A DNA stretch of 64,000 bases from Actinocatenispora rupis (GCF_016861975.1 NZ_BOMB01000020.1:28452-92451); one strand, 5' to 3'; positions 49,713-58,852 are shown, counted from the first letter of the stretch. The notes: a model not told the origin generated them from the letters alone. A program made the numbers and translations.

Positions 49713-52229
49713 GTGCCCCTACGCCCCCGTCGTACCGCTCCCCTGTTCGCCGCGGCGGCCCTCGCCGTCACCGCCGCCGTCGCCCCGATCTCCGCGCCCG
49801 CGTCGGCCGGGCCCACCGACACCGGCGACGTACTCGTCGCCAACCACAGCTTCGAGTCCGGCCTCGACGGCTGGACTTTCGGCCAAGCCGGAAAGGATGT
49901 ACCCGCACCGGATCCGTCCTGCCGGGCCGAGGCCGCGACCGACCGGCACGCCGACGGCGCGGCCAGCCTGAAGCTCACCCCGACCCCCGACTGCCCCCGG
50001 CCCGCCGCGCTCGGCAGCGCCGTCGACGTCCGCGCCGGCACCGGCTACCACGCGTTCCTCCAGGTCGCCGGGCCCGGCGCGACCGTACGGCTGCGGCTGG
50101 TGTTCCGCGCCGCGGACGGCTCCGTACTCGACGTGTCGGGCGGGCCGACCACCACGGCCGGCGCCGACTTCTCGACCGTGTCCGCGCACGCCACCGCGCC
50201 CGCGGGTACGGCGACGGCCACGCTGCGGCTCGACACCGCCGACGCCCCCGCGTACGCCGACGACGCGCTGCTCACCGCGACCGACACCGACCTCGGACCG
50301 CAGGTCAGCAAGGCGTCCATCAACGCCACCACGTTCGGCGTGGACGCGGCCGGGGCGCGCACCGCGTACACGGTGGTGACCGGGGCGAGCAACTGGGACG
50401 CGCACCTGGTCGGCATCACCGCCGACACCGGTGCGGTCGCCGTCGACCTGCCGCTGACCGGCGCCACCGGCGCCTGGAACGCCACCACCGCCACCGACGG
50501 CTCCATCTACGTCGGCACCTACAACTTCTCCGACACCAGCAAGAACGGCCGCCTCTACCGGTACGTGCCCGGCGCGGACAGCGTGCGGGACCTGGGCAAC
50601 CCGATCCCCGGCGACACGTTCGTGTGGGACGTGACCGCCGGACCGGACGGCAGCGTGTTCGGCGGCGGGTACCCGTCCGGCGGCGCGTTCCGCTACTCCC
50701 CCGCCGGCGGCTTCACGACCGTCGGCGCCCGCCCGATGATCGCCCCCGAGCAGTACGTCCGCAGCGTCGCGTACGACGCCTCGACCGACGTCGCGTACGC
50801 CGGGATCGGCTCGCACGCGCACCTGATGGCCTGCCCGGGCGCCGGCACCGACTGCACCGACATCCTGCCCACCGAGTACGCCGGCGAGGAGTTCACCTAC
50901 TCGCTGGAGGCCGGCGGCGGGTACGTGTTCGCGAACCTGTCGAACACCGGCGACGGCCACCTGCTCGTCATGAAGGTCACCACCAGCGGCAAGACCGTCA
51001 CCGCCACGAAGGTCACCGACATCCCGAGCGTGCGGTACCCGGGCGCCTCGCCGGTCGTCGACGGCGGCGTCTACTACCTGACCGGCGGCCGGCTGATGCG
51101 CTACGACCTGGCCGCCGGTACGTCCGCGCAGGTGGCGACCGGCATGCCGGCCAGCGCCCGGTCCTGGAGCGTCGACACCGCCGGCCCCGCACCGGTACTG
51201 GAGTCCGCCGGCAACACCGCCGCCGGCCCCGTCGTCATGCGGTACGACACCGGCACCCGCACGCTCACCTCCGTCACCGCGACACACGTACCGGCGGCGC
51301 CGACGAACCTGCAGAGCCCGCTGCTCGGCCCGGACGGCAAGATCTACACCTCCGGCTTCCTGTCCGGCGGTACGGGCGTGCACACGCCGATGCGGTCCGA
51401 CGCCGACGTCCAGTACGCGGGGGTGCCGCAGGTCGAGGGCGCCACCGTCATCGGCGACACCATGTACTTCGGCGGCTACCCCGGCGCGAAGGTGTACGCC
51501 TACCGGCCGGCGCAGCCGTGGACGTTCGGTACCAACCCGAAGCTCGTGTGCTCGCTGACCGACCAGGACCAGGACCGCCCGTACGGGATGGTGAACGCCG
51601 GCGGGAAGCTCGTCATCGGCACCGAAGCCGGGTACGGCAAGCTCGCCGGCGCGCTCGCCGTCTACGACCCCGCCACCGGCGACTGCACCACGAAGAAGAA
51701 CATCGCCGACAACCGCACCGTCGCGAGCCTCGCGTACCTCGACGGCCTCGTGTACGGCGGGACCTCGGTGTGGGGCGGGCTCGGCGTCGAGCCGTCGCAG
51801 CAGGAGGCCGTGCTCCTCACGTACGACCCGGAAACCGATGCGTCGCACCGGATCCCGCTGCCGAGCCGCGGCCTGCGCACCGTGCTGGGGCTGACCGTCG
51901 GGCCGGACGGGAACCTCTGGATGCTCGCCGAGGACCACCTCCTCGTGTACGACCCGGCCACCCGCACGTTCGTCGCCGACCGGCGCATCTTCCCCGAACT
52001 GGACCTGCCCGGCGCCGACCTGATCGACGCGCACGACGCGTTCCTGCTCACCGGCAAGGACGGCAACGTCTACGGCACCCTCCACGGCCGGTACGTCTTC
52101 CGCCTCGACCCCCGTACGCTGCAGCCGACACTGCTGCGGCAGGGCACCGTCGAGGGCCTCACCGCCGACCGCTACGGCAACCTCTACTACGTGCAGGACG
52201 GCTTCCACCTGCACCGCCTCGTCCCGTAG
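49713..52229 (+). CDS. Secreted CBM-like plus beta-propeller protein
   Basis: An 838-residue exported protein. After the signal peptide (APLFAAAALAVTAAVAPISA), residues 35-190 form a carbohydrate-binding-like sandwich (VANHSFESGLDGWTF; CBM4/35 style). The rest consists of propeller blades such as GSIYVGTYNFSDTSKNGRLY, KIYTSGFLSGGTGVHTPM and VGPDGNLWMLAEDHLLVYDP. No catalytic motif is recognised; glycan binding or lyase activity is possible. GTG 49713 is used because GGAAAGG lies 9 nt upstream and the signal peptide then begins directly. A strong hairpin follows its stop. Confidence 0.72.
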   Translation: MPLRPRRTAPLFAAAALAVTAAVAPISAPASAGPTDTGDVLVANHSFESGLDGWTFGQAGKDVPAPDPSCRAEAATDRHADGAASLKLTPTPDCPRPAALGSAVDVRAGTGYHAFLQVAGPGATVRLRLVFRAADGSVLDVSGGPTTTAGADFSTVSAHATAPAGTATATLRLDTADAPAYADDALLTATDTDLGPQVSKASINATTFGVDAAGARTAYTVVTGASNWDAHLVGITADTGAVAVDLPLTGATGAWNATTATDGSIYVGTYNFSDTSKNGRLYRYVPGADSVRDLGNPIPGDTFVWDVTAGPDGSVFGGGYPSGGAFRYSPAGGFTTVGARPMIAPEQYVRSVAYDASTDVAYAGIGSHAHLMACPGAGTDCTDILPTEYAGEEFTYSLEAGGGYVFANLSNTGDGHLLVMKVTTSGKTVTATKVTDIPSVRYPGASPVVDGGVYYLTGGRLMRYDLAAGTSAQVATGMPASARSWSVDTAGPAPVLESAGNTAAGPVVMRYDTGTRTLTSVTATHVPAAPTNLQSPLLGPDGKIYTSGFLSGGTGVHTPMRSDADVQYAGVPQVEGATVIGDTMYFGGYPGAKVYAYRPAQPWTFGTNPKLVCSLTDQDQDRPYGMVNAGGKLVIGTEAGYGKLAGALAVYDPATGDCTTKKNIADNRTVASLAYLDGLVYGGTSVWGGLGVEPSQQEAVLLTYDPETDASHRIPLPSRGLRTVLGLTVGPDGNLWMLAEDHLLVYDPATRTFVADRRIFPELDLPGADLIDAHDAFLLTGKDGNVYGTLHGRYVFRLDPRTLQPTLLRQGTVEGLTADRYGNLYYVQDGFHLHRLVP

Positions 52230-52236
52230 CCCTTCC

Positions 52237-52275
52237 CGCGCCGTACCGCCGGGCCGTCCCCGGTGGTACGGCGCG
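52237..52275 (+). terminator. Strong terminator hairpin
   Basis: Arms CGCGCCGTACC at 52237-52247 and its complement at 52265-52275, with an inner CCGGG/CCCGG stem and a 5-nt loop, 8 bp past the propeller gene's stop. Confidence 0.7.
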
Positions 52276-52559
52276 ACCCCGCTCCCCTTGGTACGGCGGT
52301 GATCCGGGCCGCGATGGGTCGGGCGCGAGGGGGCCTTGGCGCGGCGGGTCGGCGCGTCACCGCGCGCATGGGCTTTCTAGGTAGCTGTTTCGATGATGGT
52401 CTGGCGGTGAGCGGCGGGGCCGGAGAACCGGCGCGGCCTTGTTGGGCATGGGCCAGCAGAGAGTGGGCGACTGGGCGCCGGGCCGCGCGGCCACCGGCGC
52501 GGTGGACCCGCGCAGCACACGAGCCGGTGAGCGTCGATACCCGAGCAGCGGACCGCGGG
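52276..52559. other. Intergenic region with element copy C
   Basis: Between the propeller gene and the stop of the LitR-like gene. It holds copy C of the composite element at 52339-52385. No convincing gene or promoter for a known neighbour is visible, since both flanking genes end here. Confidence 0.45.
52339..52389 (+). repeat. Composite stem-loop/CTAG palindrome, copy C
   Basis: Stem GCGCGG/CCGCGC with a 15-nt loop, six bases, then GCTTTCTAGGTAGC (52372-52385) and TGTT. It is the most diverged of three copies and lies between convergent genes, where no promoter is needed. Confidence 0.55.
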
Positions 52560-53426
52560 TCAGCGGACGCGGGCGGCCTGGTCGAGCGCGTCCAGGGCGG
52601 TCGGCAGGTCGGCGAGGGTGATGGCGCCGGCCGGTGCCGCGCGCCCGCTCCAGCCGGGACCGGCGACGGCGACCAGCGGCGGGCGAGGTCGGGCGGCGCG
52701 GGCGGCGGCGAGCTGGGCGGCGTCGCCGGGCCGGCTGTGGTGCGACCAGAGGACGACGGCACGGGGCCCGGTACGGTCGATCGCGGCGGCGAGCGCCTCC
52801 ACGGGCACCCGCGCGCCGAGCATCCTGGCCGGTCGGCCGCGTTCGGCCAGGGCCGCGGTGAGTGCCTCCAGCGGCAGCGTGTGCTGCTCGTCGGGACCGC
52901 AGGCGAGCAGCACACCGGCGCGGCCGCGGGGCGACGGTACGGCGGCGAGCGCGGCGGAGATCTCGTACGAGAGCAGGTGCTCGACCTCGACGTACCGGCC
53001 GGTGGCGGCGTGTCGGCGGCCGATGTCGCGCAGCGCCGGGCAGATCAGCTCGGTCCAGGCGGAGACCACGTCGTGCTCGACGGCCTCGGCGAGGATCCGG
53101 CGCATCTGCCCGGAGTCCATCGCGTACGCGGCGCGCCGCAGCCCGCGGACCCGCGCGTCCGGTACGGACACGGCGGTGCGGCGGGGTGCGCGGGTGGCGG
53201 TGCCGGCGATGCGGGCGGCTTCGGCGGGGGCGACGCCGTCGGTGACGAGCTGGCGCATCCGTTCGAGCCGGGCGATGTCGGTCGCACGGTAGCGGCGGTG
53301 CCGGCCGGTCTCGCGTTCGGCGGGACCGAGCCCGTACCGGCGGTCCCAGGTGCGGACGGTGGTGACGGCGACGCCGAGCCGGCGGGCGACCTCGCCGGCG
53401 CTGAGGCCCTCCTCGGGCGCGGTCAC
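52560..53426 (-). CDS. LitR/CarH-like MerR regulator with B12-binding domain
   Basis: A 288-residue MerR protein with a cobalamin domain. The winged helix is LSAGEVARRLGVAVTTVRTW near 8-27, with YGLGPAERETGRHRRY next. The helical bundle ends in YVEVEHLLSYEI near 142: the EH pair of the CarH WxxxxxxxxxEH motif is kept, but the tryptophan position holds histidine. In the Rossmann part CGPDEQHTLPLEAL keeps the cobalt-binding histidine while the usual glycine is proline. CarH/LitR repressors bind DNA in the dark and release it when light cleaves adenosylcobalamin. GTG 53426 is the only good in-frame start. It is divergent from the photolyase gene. Confidence 0.82.
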   Translation of the reverse strand: MTAPEEGLSAGEVARRLGVAVTTVRTWDRRYGLGPAERETGRHRRYRATDIARLERMRQLVTDGVAPAEAARIAGTATRAPRRTAVSVPDARVRGLRRAAYAMDSGQMRRILAEAVEHDVVSAWTELICPALRDIGRRHAATGRYVEVEHLLSYEISAALAAVPSPRGRAGVLLACGPDEQHTLPLEALTAALAERGRPARMLGARVPVEALAAAIDRTGPRAVVLWSHHSRPGDAAQLAAARAARPRPPLVAVAGPGWSGRAAPAGAITLADLPTALDALDQAARVR

Positions 53427-53560
53427 CGGACGCTCCGGACCGGCCGGCCGGCGGGCGGGACGGCGGGGCGGGCCGGTCGACGGCGGATCGTCGACACCAC
53501 GGGCGGGACCTTTCCGTGCGTCCGACAGGCGGCACCGTCCACGGTAGCCTAGCCTTACAG

Positions 53561-53585
53561 TGCGTCGTTTCATGCGTCGATATTT
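53561..53585. promoter_or_regulatory. Predicted LitR operator, photolyase side
   Basis: Direct repeat TGCGTCG-TTTCA-TGCGTCG (period 12 bp) followed by ATATTT. It lies between the divergent regulator and photolyase genes. The same arrangement recurs before the flavin oxidoreductase at 57913-57931. CarH-type repressors bind direct repeats of about one helical turn. Confidence 0.65.
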
Positions 53586-53706
53586 CGCTTCGTACCCGAC
53601 CTGGACAGGTGACCGCCGTGACCCCGCACGACCCGTACGCCGGCCGGAAAGTACCGTGCCGCCGCCCCACGAGCCGGCGCCGGGCGGGCGCGTGAGCGGG
53701 CCACGG

Positions 53707-55011
53707 ATGGACACCGCGATCGTGCTGTTCACCCGGGACCTGCGGATCCACGACAACCCGGCGCTCGACCTCGCCTGCCGCTCGGCCCGGCACGTGGTAC
53801 CGCTGTTCGTGGTGCACGACGGGCTGGGCTTCGCCGTACCGAACCGGCTGCGCTACCTGCACGACAGCCTCGCCGACCTGCGCAGGTCGCTGCGCGCCCG
53901 CGGCGGAGACCTCGTCGTACGGCACGGGGAACCGGTCGCCGAGACACTCACCCTGGCCCGCGAGGTACGCGCGGACGGCATCGTGCTCGCCCGCGACGTC
54001 AGCCGGTACGCGCACCGCCGGCTGGCGCGGCTGGAGCGAGCGTGCCGGGACGAGCGGATCGCGCTGCGCGCCGTGGACTCCGCGACCGTCGTACCGCCGG
54101 GTGCGGTGACACCGGCGGCCGGCGACCACTTCCGGGTCTTCACGCCGTACTGGCGGGCCTGGGAGCGGCATCCGCGGCGGGACGCGGCCGCGACGCCGGA
54201 GCGGGTGACGCTGCCGGCGGGAGTACGGGCGGGTGCGCTGCCGGCGGCGCCGGAGTCGACGGCGGAGCTGCCGGCGGGGGGTGAGACCGCGGCGCGGCGG
54301 CGGATGGTCGCCTGGCTGCGCGGCGGGCTCGCCGAGTACGCCGACCGGCACGACGACCTCGCCGCGGACGGTACGTCACGGCTCTCGGCGGACCTGCACT
54401 TCGGCTGCCTGTCCCCGCTGGAACTGGCCACCCGCGCGGCGCGTGCCGGCGGCGCCGGTGGCGAGGCGTACGTACGGCAGTTGTGCTGGCGGGACTTCCA
54501 CGCCCAGGTCGCCGACGCGTTCGAGGACCTGCCGCGGCGCGACTACCGGCCGCGGCCACGCGACTGGCGCGACGACCCGGACGCCCTCGCCGCCTGGCGG
54601 GAGGGGCAGACCGGCCTCCCGATCGTCGACGCGGGGATGCGGCAACTGGCCGCCGAGGGGTTCCTGCACAACCGGGCGCGGCTGCTGGTCGCGTCGTTCC
54701 TAGCCAAGGACCTCGGCGTGCACTGGACGGCGGGCGCGGCACACTTCTTCGACCTGCTGACCGACGGCGACATCGCCAACAACGCGGGCAACTGGCAGTG
54801 GGTGGCGGGCACCGGCAACGACACCCGCCCCAACCGTCGCTTCAATCCGGTACGCCAGGCGTACCGGTTCGACCCGGACGGCAGTTACGTGCGCCGGTAC
54901 GTACCGGAGCTGGCCGGCGTGCCGGGGCGGCGGGTGCACGAGCCGTGGACGCTGCCGCGGCACCCGGCCGGCTACCCGTTGCCCGTGGTGGAACCGCCGG
55001 TCGCGCGCTGA
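53707..55011 (+). CDS. phr: Deoxyribodipyrimidine photo-lyase
   Basis: A 434-residue class I photolyase. The N-terminal antenna-binding Rossmann domain begins IVLFTRDLRIHDNPALDLA. The FAD-binding C-terminal part shows LCWRDFHAQVADAF, GLPIVDAGMRQLAAEGFLHN, RARLLVASFLAKDLGVHW and DIANNAGNWQWVAGTGND, with the tryptophans for FAD photoreduction. It splits UV-made pyrimidine dimers with light; actinobacterial enzymes often use 8-HDF as antenna. ATG 53707 is chosen by the domain start; GTG 53692 is possible. Its 3' end overlaps the convergent SDR gene by 40 nt. Confidence 0.92.
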   Translation: MDTAIVLFTRDLRIHDNPALDLACRSARHVVPLFVVHDGLGFAVPNRLRYLHDSLADLRRSLRARGGDLVVRHGEPVAETLTLAREVRADGIVLARDVSRYAHRRLARLERACRDERIALRAVDSATVVPPGAVTPAAGDHFRVFTPYWRAWERHPRRDAAATPERVTLPAGVRAGALPAAPESTAELPAGGETAARRRMVAWLRGGLAEYADRHDDLAADGTSRLSADLHFGCLSPLELATRAARAGGAGGEAYVRQLCWRDFHAQVADAFEDLPRRDYRPRPRDWRDDPDALAAWREGQTGLPIVDAGMRQLAAEGFLHNRARLLVASFLAKDLGVHWTAGAAHFFDLLTDGDIANNAGNWQWVAGTGNDTRPNRRFNPVRQAYRFDPDGSYVRRYVPELAGVPGRRVHEPWTLPRHPAGYPLPVVEPPVAR

Positions 55012-56591
55012 CCGGCCGCCGGTCCGTCCCCACCGGCGGGCGGGACAGGGTGGGCCTGCCCGCCCGCCGGCGCCGCCGCCTCGGCGGGTGCAGCGGCGGG
55101 GAATGGGTCCGTGGGTGTCCGCTCGGGCTGTTCCGCCGCACCGGTGATGTTGGCGACCATGCCACCGAACACCAGCGTGTGGAAGGGCGCGACGGACTTC
55201 CAGTACAGGTGACCGGTCAGGCCCTGCGGACGGAACAGGGCGCGCTGCCGGTAGACGGTGCCGCCGTCGTCGGCGGGCGTGACGGTCAGTTCGAGCCAGG
55301 CGTCGCCCGGGACGCGCATCTCGGCGCGCAGCAACAGCCTGCTCCCCCGGTCGAGCTGCTCGACCCGCCACCAGTCCAGCGCCTCCCCGACGTGCAGGTG
55401 GTACGGGTCGCGCCGGCCGCGGCGCAGTCCCACGCCGCCGGCGACCCGGTCCGCCCAGCCGCGTACGGCCCAGGCCAGGGGGAAGGAGTACCAGCCGTGT
55501 TCGCCTCCGATGCCCTCGACGATCTGCCACACGCGGTCCGGTCCGGCGCTGCTGTACCGGGTGCGTACGTCCTGGTAGAGGGTGCCGCCGGACCACTCGG
55601 GGTCCGCCGCCGACGGCTGTGACGGATCCCGTGGCCACGCCGCGTCCGACCACCGCGTACTCACCCGCGACTCGCGTACCCGGGTCAGCGCGAGCGCGAC
55701 CGCGTCCTCGAAGTGCAGCAGCCCCTCCGGCGGCGGCGGCACGAACTCGGCGATGTCGTGCTCGCCGCAGACGACCTCGTTGACCAGGGACTCGATCAGC
55801 GGTACCGCGATCGAGCGGGGCACCGGGGTGACCAGGTTGACCCACTGCGCCGACAGCCACGGCGTCAGCACCGGTACGGGGACCACGACGCGCCGCGACA
55901 GCCCGGCGACCGCGGCGTACCGGCGCATCATCTCGCGGTAGGTCAGCACGTCGGGGCCGCCGATGTCGAACGCGCGGTGCACGCCCGGCGAGAGCGACGC
56001 GGCGGCCACCAGGTACCGCAGGACGTCGCGGATGGCGATCGGCTGGATGCGGTTGTCGACCCACCGCGGGGTGACCATGGCGGGCAGCCGTTCGGTGAGG
56101 TAGCGCAGCATCTCGAAGCTGGCCGAACCGGAGCCGATGATCACCGCGGCCTGCAGGACGACCGTCGGGACCGGCCCGGCGAGCAGGATGTCGCCGACCT
56201 CGCGGCGGGACCGCAGGTGCGCCGACAGCTGCTGGTCGGCCGGGTGCAGCCCGCCCAGGTACACGATCCGGCCGACCGCGGCGGCGTCGGCGGCGTCGGC
56301 GAGGATCCGCGCCGCCCGCCGGTCGAGGTCGGCGAAGTCCTGCCGGCGCAGCGAGTGCACCAGGTAGTACGCCACGTCGACGTCGTCGAGGGCGGCGCGG
56401 ACGGAGTCGGCGTCGAGCGCGTCGCCGCGGCAGATCTCGACGTCGTCGTGCCACGGGCGACCGGCGAGCCGGGCCGGGTCGCGCGCCACCACCCGCACCC
56501 GGTACCCGGCGGCGAGCAGATCCGGTACCAGCCGGCCGCCGATGTACCCCGTGGCGCCGAACACCGCGCAGCGCGGGACGCGGTCAGCCAT
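54972..56591 (-). CDS. SDR-DUF2867 fusion protein
   Basis: A 539-residue two-domain protein. Residues 8-300 form an atypical SDR (CAVFGATGYIGGRLVPDLLA; IVYLGGLHPADQQLSAHLRS), and about 330-480 the DUF2867 domain (GGEHGWYSFPLAWAVRGWAD; YWKSVAPFHTLVFGGMVANI). Similar fusions occur in LitR-controlled, light-induced sets of other bacteria, perhaps acting on lipids or quinones. The C-terminal 45 residues are low-complexity and include the 40-nt overlap with the photolyase gene. ATG 56591 overlaps the stop of the flavin oxidoreductase by 8 nt. Confidence 0.83.
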   Translation of the reverse strand: MADRVPRCAVFGATGYIGGRLVPDLLAAGYRVRVVARDPARLAGRPWHDDVEICRGDALDADSVRAALDDVDVAYYLVHSLRRQDFADLDRRAARILADAADAAAVGRIVYLGGLHPADQQLSAHLRSRREVGDILLAGPVPTVVLQAAVIIGSGSASFEMLRYLTERLPAMVTPRWVDNRIQPIAIRDVLRYLVAAASLSPGVHRAFDIGGPDVLTYREMMRRYAAVAGLSRRVVVPVPVLTPWLSAQWVNLVTPVPRSIAVPLIESLVNEVVCGEHDIAEFVPPPPEGLLHFEDAVALALTRVRESRVSTRWSDAAWPRDPSQPSAADPEWSGGTLYQDVRTRYSSAGPDRVWQIVEGIGGEHGWYSFPLAWAVRGWADRVAGGVGLRRGRRDPYHLHVGEALDWWRVEQLDRGSRLLLRAEMRVPGDAWLELTVTPADDGGTVYRQRALFRPQGLTGHLYWKSVAPFHTLVFGGMVANITGAAEQPERTPTDPFPAAAPAEAAAPAGGQAHPVPPAGGDGPAAGQRATGGSTTGNG

Positions 56592-57849
56592 GGCCGGCCA
56601 CCGTTCCGCCGACCGGCTGGGCGCCGAGGAACGTCAGGACCGCGCGCGCGGCTCGGTGACCGCTGACCAGCGCGCCCTGCAAGGACGGGGTGTCGCGGTG
56701 GTCGCCGGCCACGTACACGCCGTCGCCGACGACGACCGGGCGGCGCAGGCACGGCTGCGGTGGCGGCGCCGCGACCAGCCCCGGATCCGCCCGTACGGTC
56801 GCCAGGTGCCGCCAGTCGGCGGTGTCCACGCCGTACAGGTAGCCTGCGGCGCGGCGTACGGCGGGCTCGTCGAGGCCGGCCTCGGCGGGTGCGGTCGTCG
56901 CGATCAGGGCGTGCCCGGGCGGCGCGTACCCGGGCGCGGCGTTGCTGAGCACGACGCTGTTGGCGACACCGGTGCGGCCCGTACCGTCGAGGACCAGGAC
57001 GGGGCGGTCGGTGGGCGCCTCCAGCGCCGTGTGGTACGTCGTGACCAGCACCCGCTGCTCCGGTACGTCCAGGCCGCCGATCAACCGGCCCGCGGTCGCC
57101 GGGTCCGTGGCGACGACGACCGCGCCCGCCCGGAGGGTGCCGTCGGCGGTGTGCACGGTGGTGCCCTCGACCGACTCGACGGGCACGCCCAGGTGCAGGC
57201 TGCCGGTGGGCAGCGGCGCGGCGAGCAGCTCCACCAGCCGCGTCATCCCCGCCGCCGGTACGCCGATGCGCCCGCGCACGAACGACCGCACGACCATCGC
57301 GAGTACCTGGCTGGAGGTGGTGAGCGGGGCGGCACCGAACACGCCGGTCAGGAACGGTTCGACGAGGGAGTGCAGCACGTCGGGGCCGAGCTGCGCGGAC
57401 AGCACCAGGTCCGCCGGTACGTCCGGCTGCTCGCGCAGCGTGTGCACGCCCTGGTATCCGCAGCGCAGCGCGAGCCGTACCAGGTGCGCCAGCTCGACCG
57501 TGTCGTACGGGCCGGTCAGGTCGGACAGCAGGCCCGTCGGGTGGCGTCGCGGGTCGGCGAGGCGGTGCCGGCCGGTCTCGGTCCGTACGAGGACGGCGTG
57601 GTCGAAGTAGCGCAGCTGGAGCCGGTCGAGGTCGATCAGCGCCCGCAGCGCCGGGTACGCGGTGTTGACGACCTGGAAGCCCCGGTCCACGAGGTATCCG
57701 TCGACCAGGTCGGTGCCGATCCGCCCGCCGGGCCGCTCCGCCGCCTCGATCACCAGCACCGGTACGCCCGCGCGGGTGAGCCAGCGCGCCGCCGAGAGTC
57801 CGGCCGCGCCCGCTCCGACGACGATCACGTCGGCGTGTACTCCGGTCAT
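56584..57849 (-). CDS. FAD-dependent oxidoreductase (PPOX/CrtI-like)
   Basis: A 421-residue amine-oxidase-fold flavoprotein. VIVVGAGAAGLSAARWLTRA at residues 8-27 and VIEAAERPGGRIGT bind FAD; YVAGDHRDTPSLQGALVSGH near 385 is the C-terminal FAD loop. Relatives include protoporphyrinogen oxidase and carotenoid desaturase/isomerase; the substrate is unknown. ATG 57849 has GGCGGGG upstream. The predicted LitR operator 64 bp before the start and the coupled SDR-DUF2867 gene make this a light-induced operon. Confidence 0.82.
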   Translation of the reverse strand: MTGVHADVIVVGAGAAGLSAARWLTRAGVPVLVIEAAERPGGRIGTDLVDGYLVDRGFQVVNTAYPALRALIDLDRLQLRYFDHAVLVRTETGRHRLADPRRHPTGLLSDLTGPYDTVELAHLVRLALRCGYQGVHTLREQPDVPADLVLSAQLGPDVLHSLVEPFLTGVFGAAPLTTSSQVLAMVVRSFVRGRIGVPAAGMTRLVELLAAPLPTGSLHLGVPVESVEGTTVHTADGTLRAGAVVVATDPATAGRLIGGLDVPEQRVLVTTYHTALEAPTDRPVLVLDGTGRTGVANSVVLSNAAPGYAPPGHALIATTAPAEAGLDEPAVRRAAGYLYGVDTADWRHLATVRADPGLVAAPPPQPCLRRPVVVGDGVYVAGDHRDTPSLQGALVSGHRAARAVLTFLGAQPVGGTVAGHG

Positions 57850-57912
57850 CGGCCGACCCCGCCGTACGGCAGCGGAGAGGTCGGCGCCGGGTCGCCGGAA
57901 CCGGTCACTAAT

Positions 57913-57931
57913 CGACGCAGAAACCGATGCA
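57913..57931 (-). promoter_or_regulatory. Predicted LitR operator, flavin oxidoreductase operon
   Basis: Minus strand TGCATCG-GTTTC-TGCGTCG followed by ATTAGT: same 7-bp repeats, 5-bp spacer and AT-rich next bases as the site at 53561-53585. Confidence 0.65.
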
Positions 57932-57943
57932 TAATCGTTCAGC

Positions 57944-58617
57944 CTAGGGCATGAGCGGCCCGTCCGCAGCCGGCCGCGCCAGGCCGGGCGACAACATCGG
58001 GTGATCCGCCGGCGCCCGGCCACCCGGCCGCACCGGCCCGACCGGCATTCCGGCGACGACCGCGATACCGGTCAGGCCCGGCACGCCGCACGACCCGCCC
58101 CAGAACCGCGCTCGAACGCGCCCGGCGCAGCTGTCGCGCTGGCGGGACAGCCGGCTCGGCCACCACGAGCGGCGGCCGATGTCGATGATCAGCCCCGGCA
58201 CCAGCAGCGTGCGTACCAGGAGGGTGTCGAGCAGGACGCCGAACGCCACCAGGAACGCGAGCTGGGCGACGAACAGGATCGGGATCACCGCCAGCGCCGC
58301 GAACGTCGCCGCCAGCACCACGCCCGCCGAGGTGATCACGCCGCCGGTGGCGCGCAGGCCGGCGACGGTGCCGGCACGGGTACCGACGACGCGCGCCTCC
58401 TCGCGTACCCGGCTCATCAGGAGGATGTTGTAGTCGACGCCGAGCGATGCGGCGGGGTCGGCGCCGGGAAGTGCAGCAGGTGGTCGAACACCAGCGCGGA
58501 GAGGCCGAGGGTCGCGGCGAACGACACGTTCACGGTCGCCACCAGCAGCAGCGGCGCGACGAGCGAGCGCAGCGCCCGGCTCGGCATCCGTTCCGCCTCC
58601 GCGACGGTCCCCGTCGA
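57944..58617 (-). pseudogene. MMPL-family transporter remnant
   Basis: The minus strand keeps only the last part of an MMPL/RND exporter: SLVAPLLLVATVNVSFAATL, LSALVFDHLLHF, then, after a one-base shift near 58460, SLGVDYNILLMSRVREEARV, TRAGTVAGLRATGGVITSAG, VPGLIIDIGRRSWWPSRL and the stop at 57944. The first membrane half, the periplasmic loops and the first part of the second half are gone. Similarity ends near 58617, where a MarR fragment begins on the other strand. Confidence 0.78.
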
Positions 58618-58852
58618 CTGGCTCGTCGCCGCCGACCACCTGCGCCGCGAAGCCGACCCGCACGACGGGCGCCGCGTCACGCTCGCCGTCACCGACCACG
58701 CACGCGACGAGGTACGCGCCGCGCTCGGCCCGCTCATCGAACGGATCATCGCCATCACCGACCGGCTCGACGACGAGCAGCGTGCCACCGTGCGCGAGGC
58801 GCTCGACGCGATCGGCGCCGCGATGCGCGAGTACGCCGAGCCGGACCGCTGA
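58618..58852 (+). pseudogene. MarR-family regulator remnant
   Basis: The plus strand encodes the C-terminal third of a MarR-type regulator: HLRREADPHDGRRVTLAVTD is the wing, followed by the dimerisation helices (ARDEVRAALGPLIERIIAIT; QRATVREALDAIGAAMREYA). The recognition helix and N-terminus are missing and there is no start. It lies head-to-head with the truncated MMPL gene, the usual order of an exporter and its MarR repressor. Confidence 0.72.

Noticed and set aside
57901..57950. Fourth copy of the CTAG palindrome element
   Set aside because: CCTAGG occurs at 57943, but the flanking arms and stem-loop do not match. It is more likely part of the promoter region of the light-induced operon.
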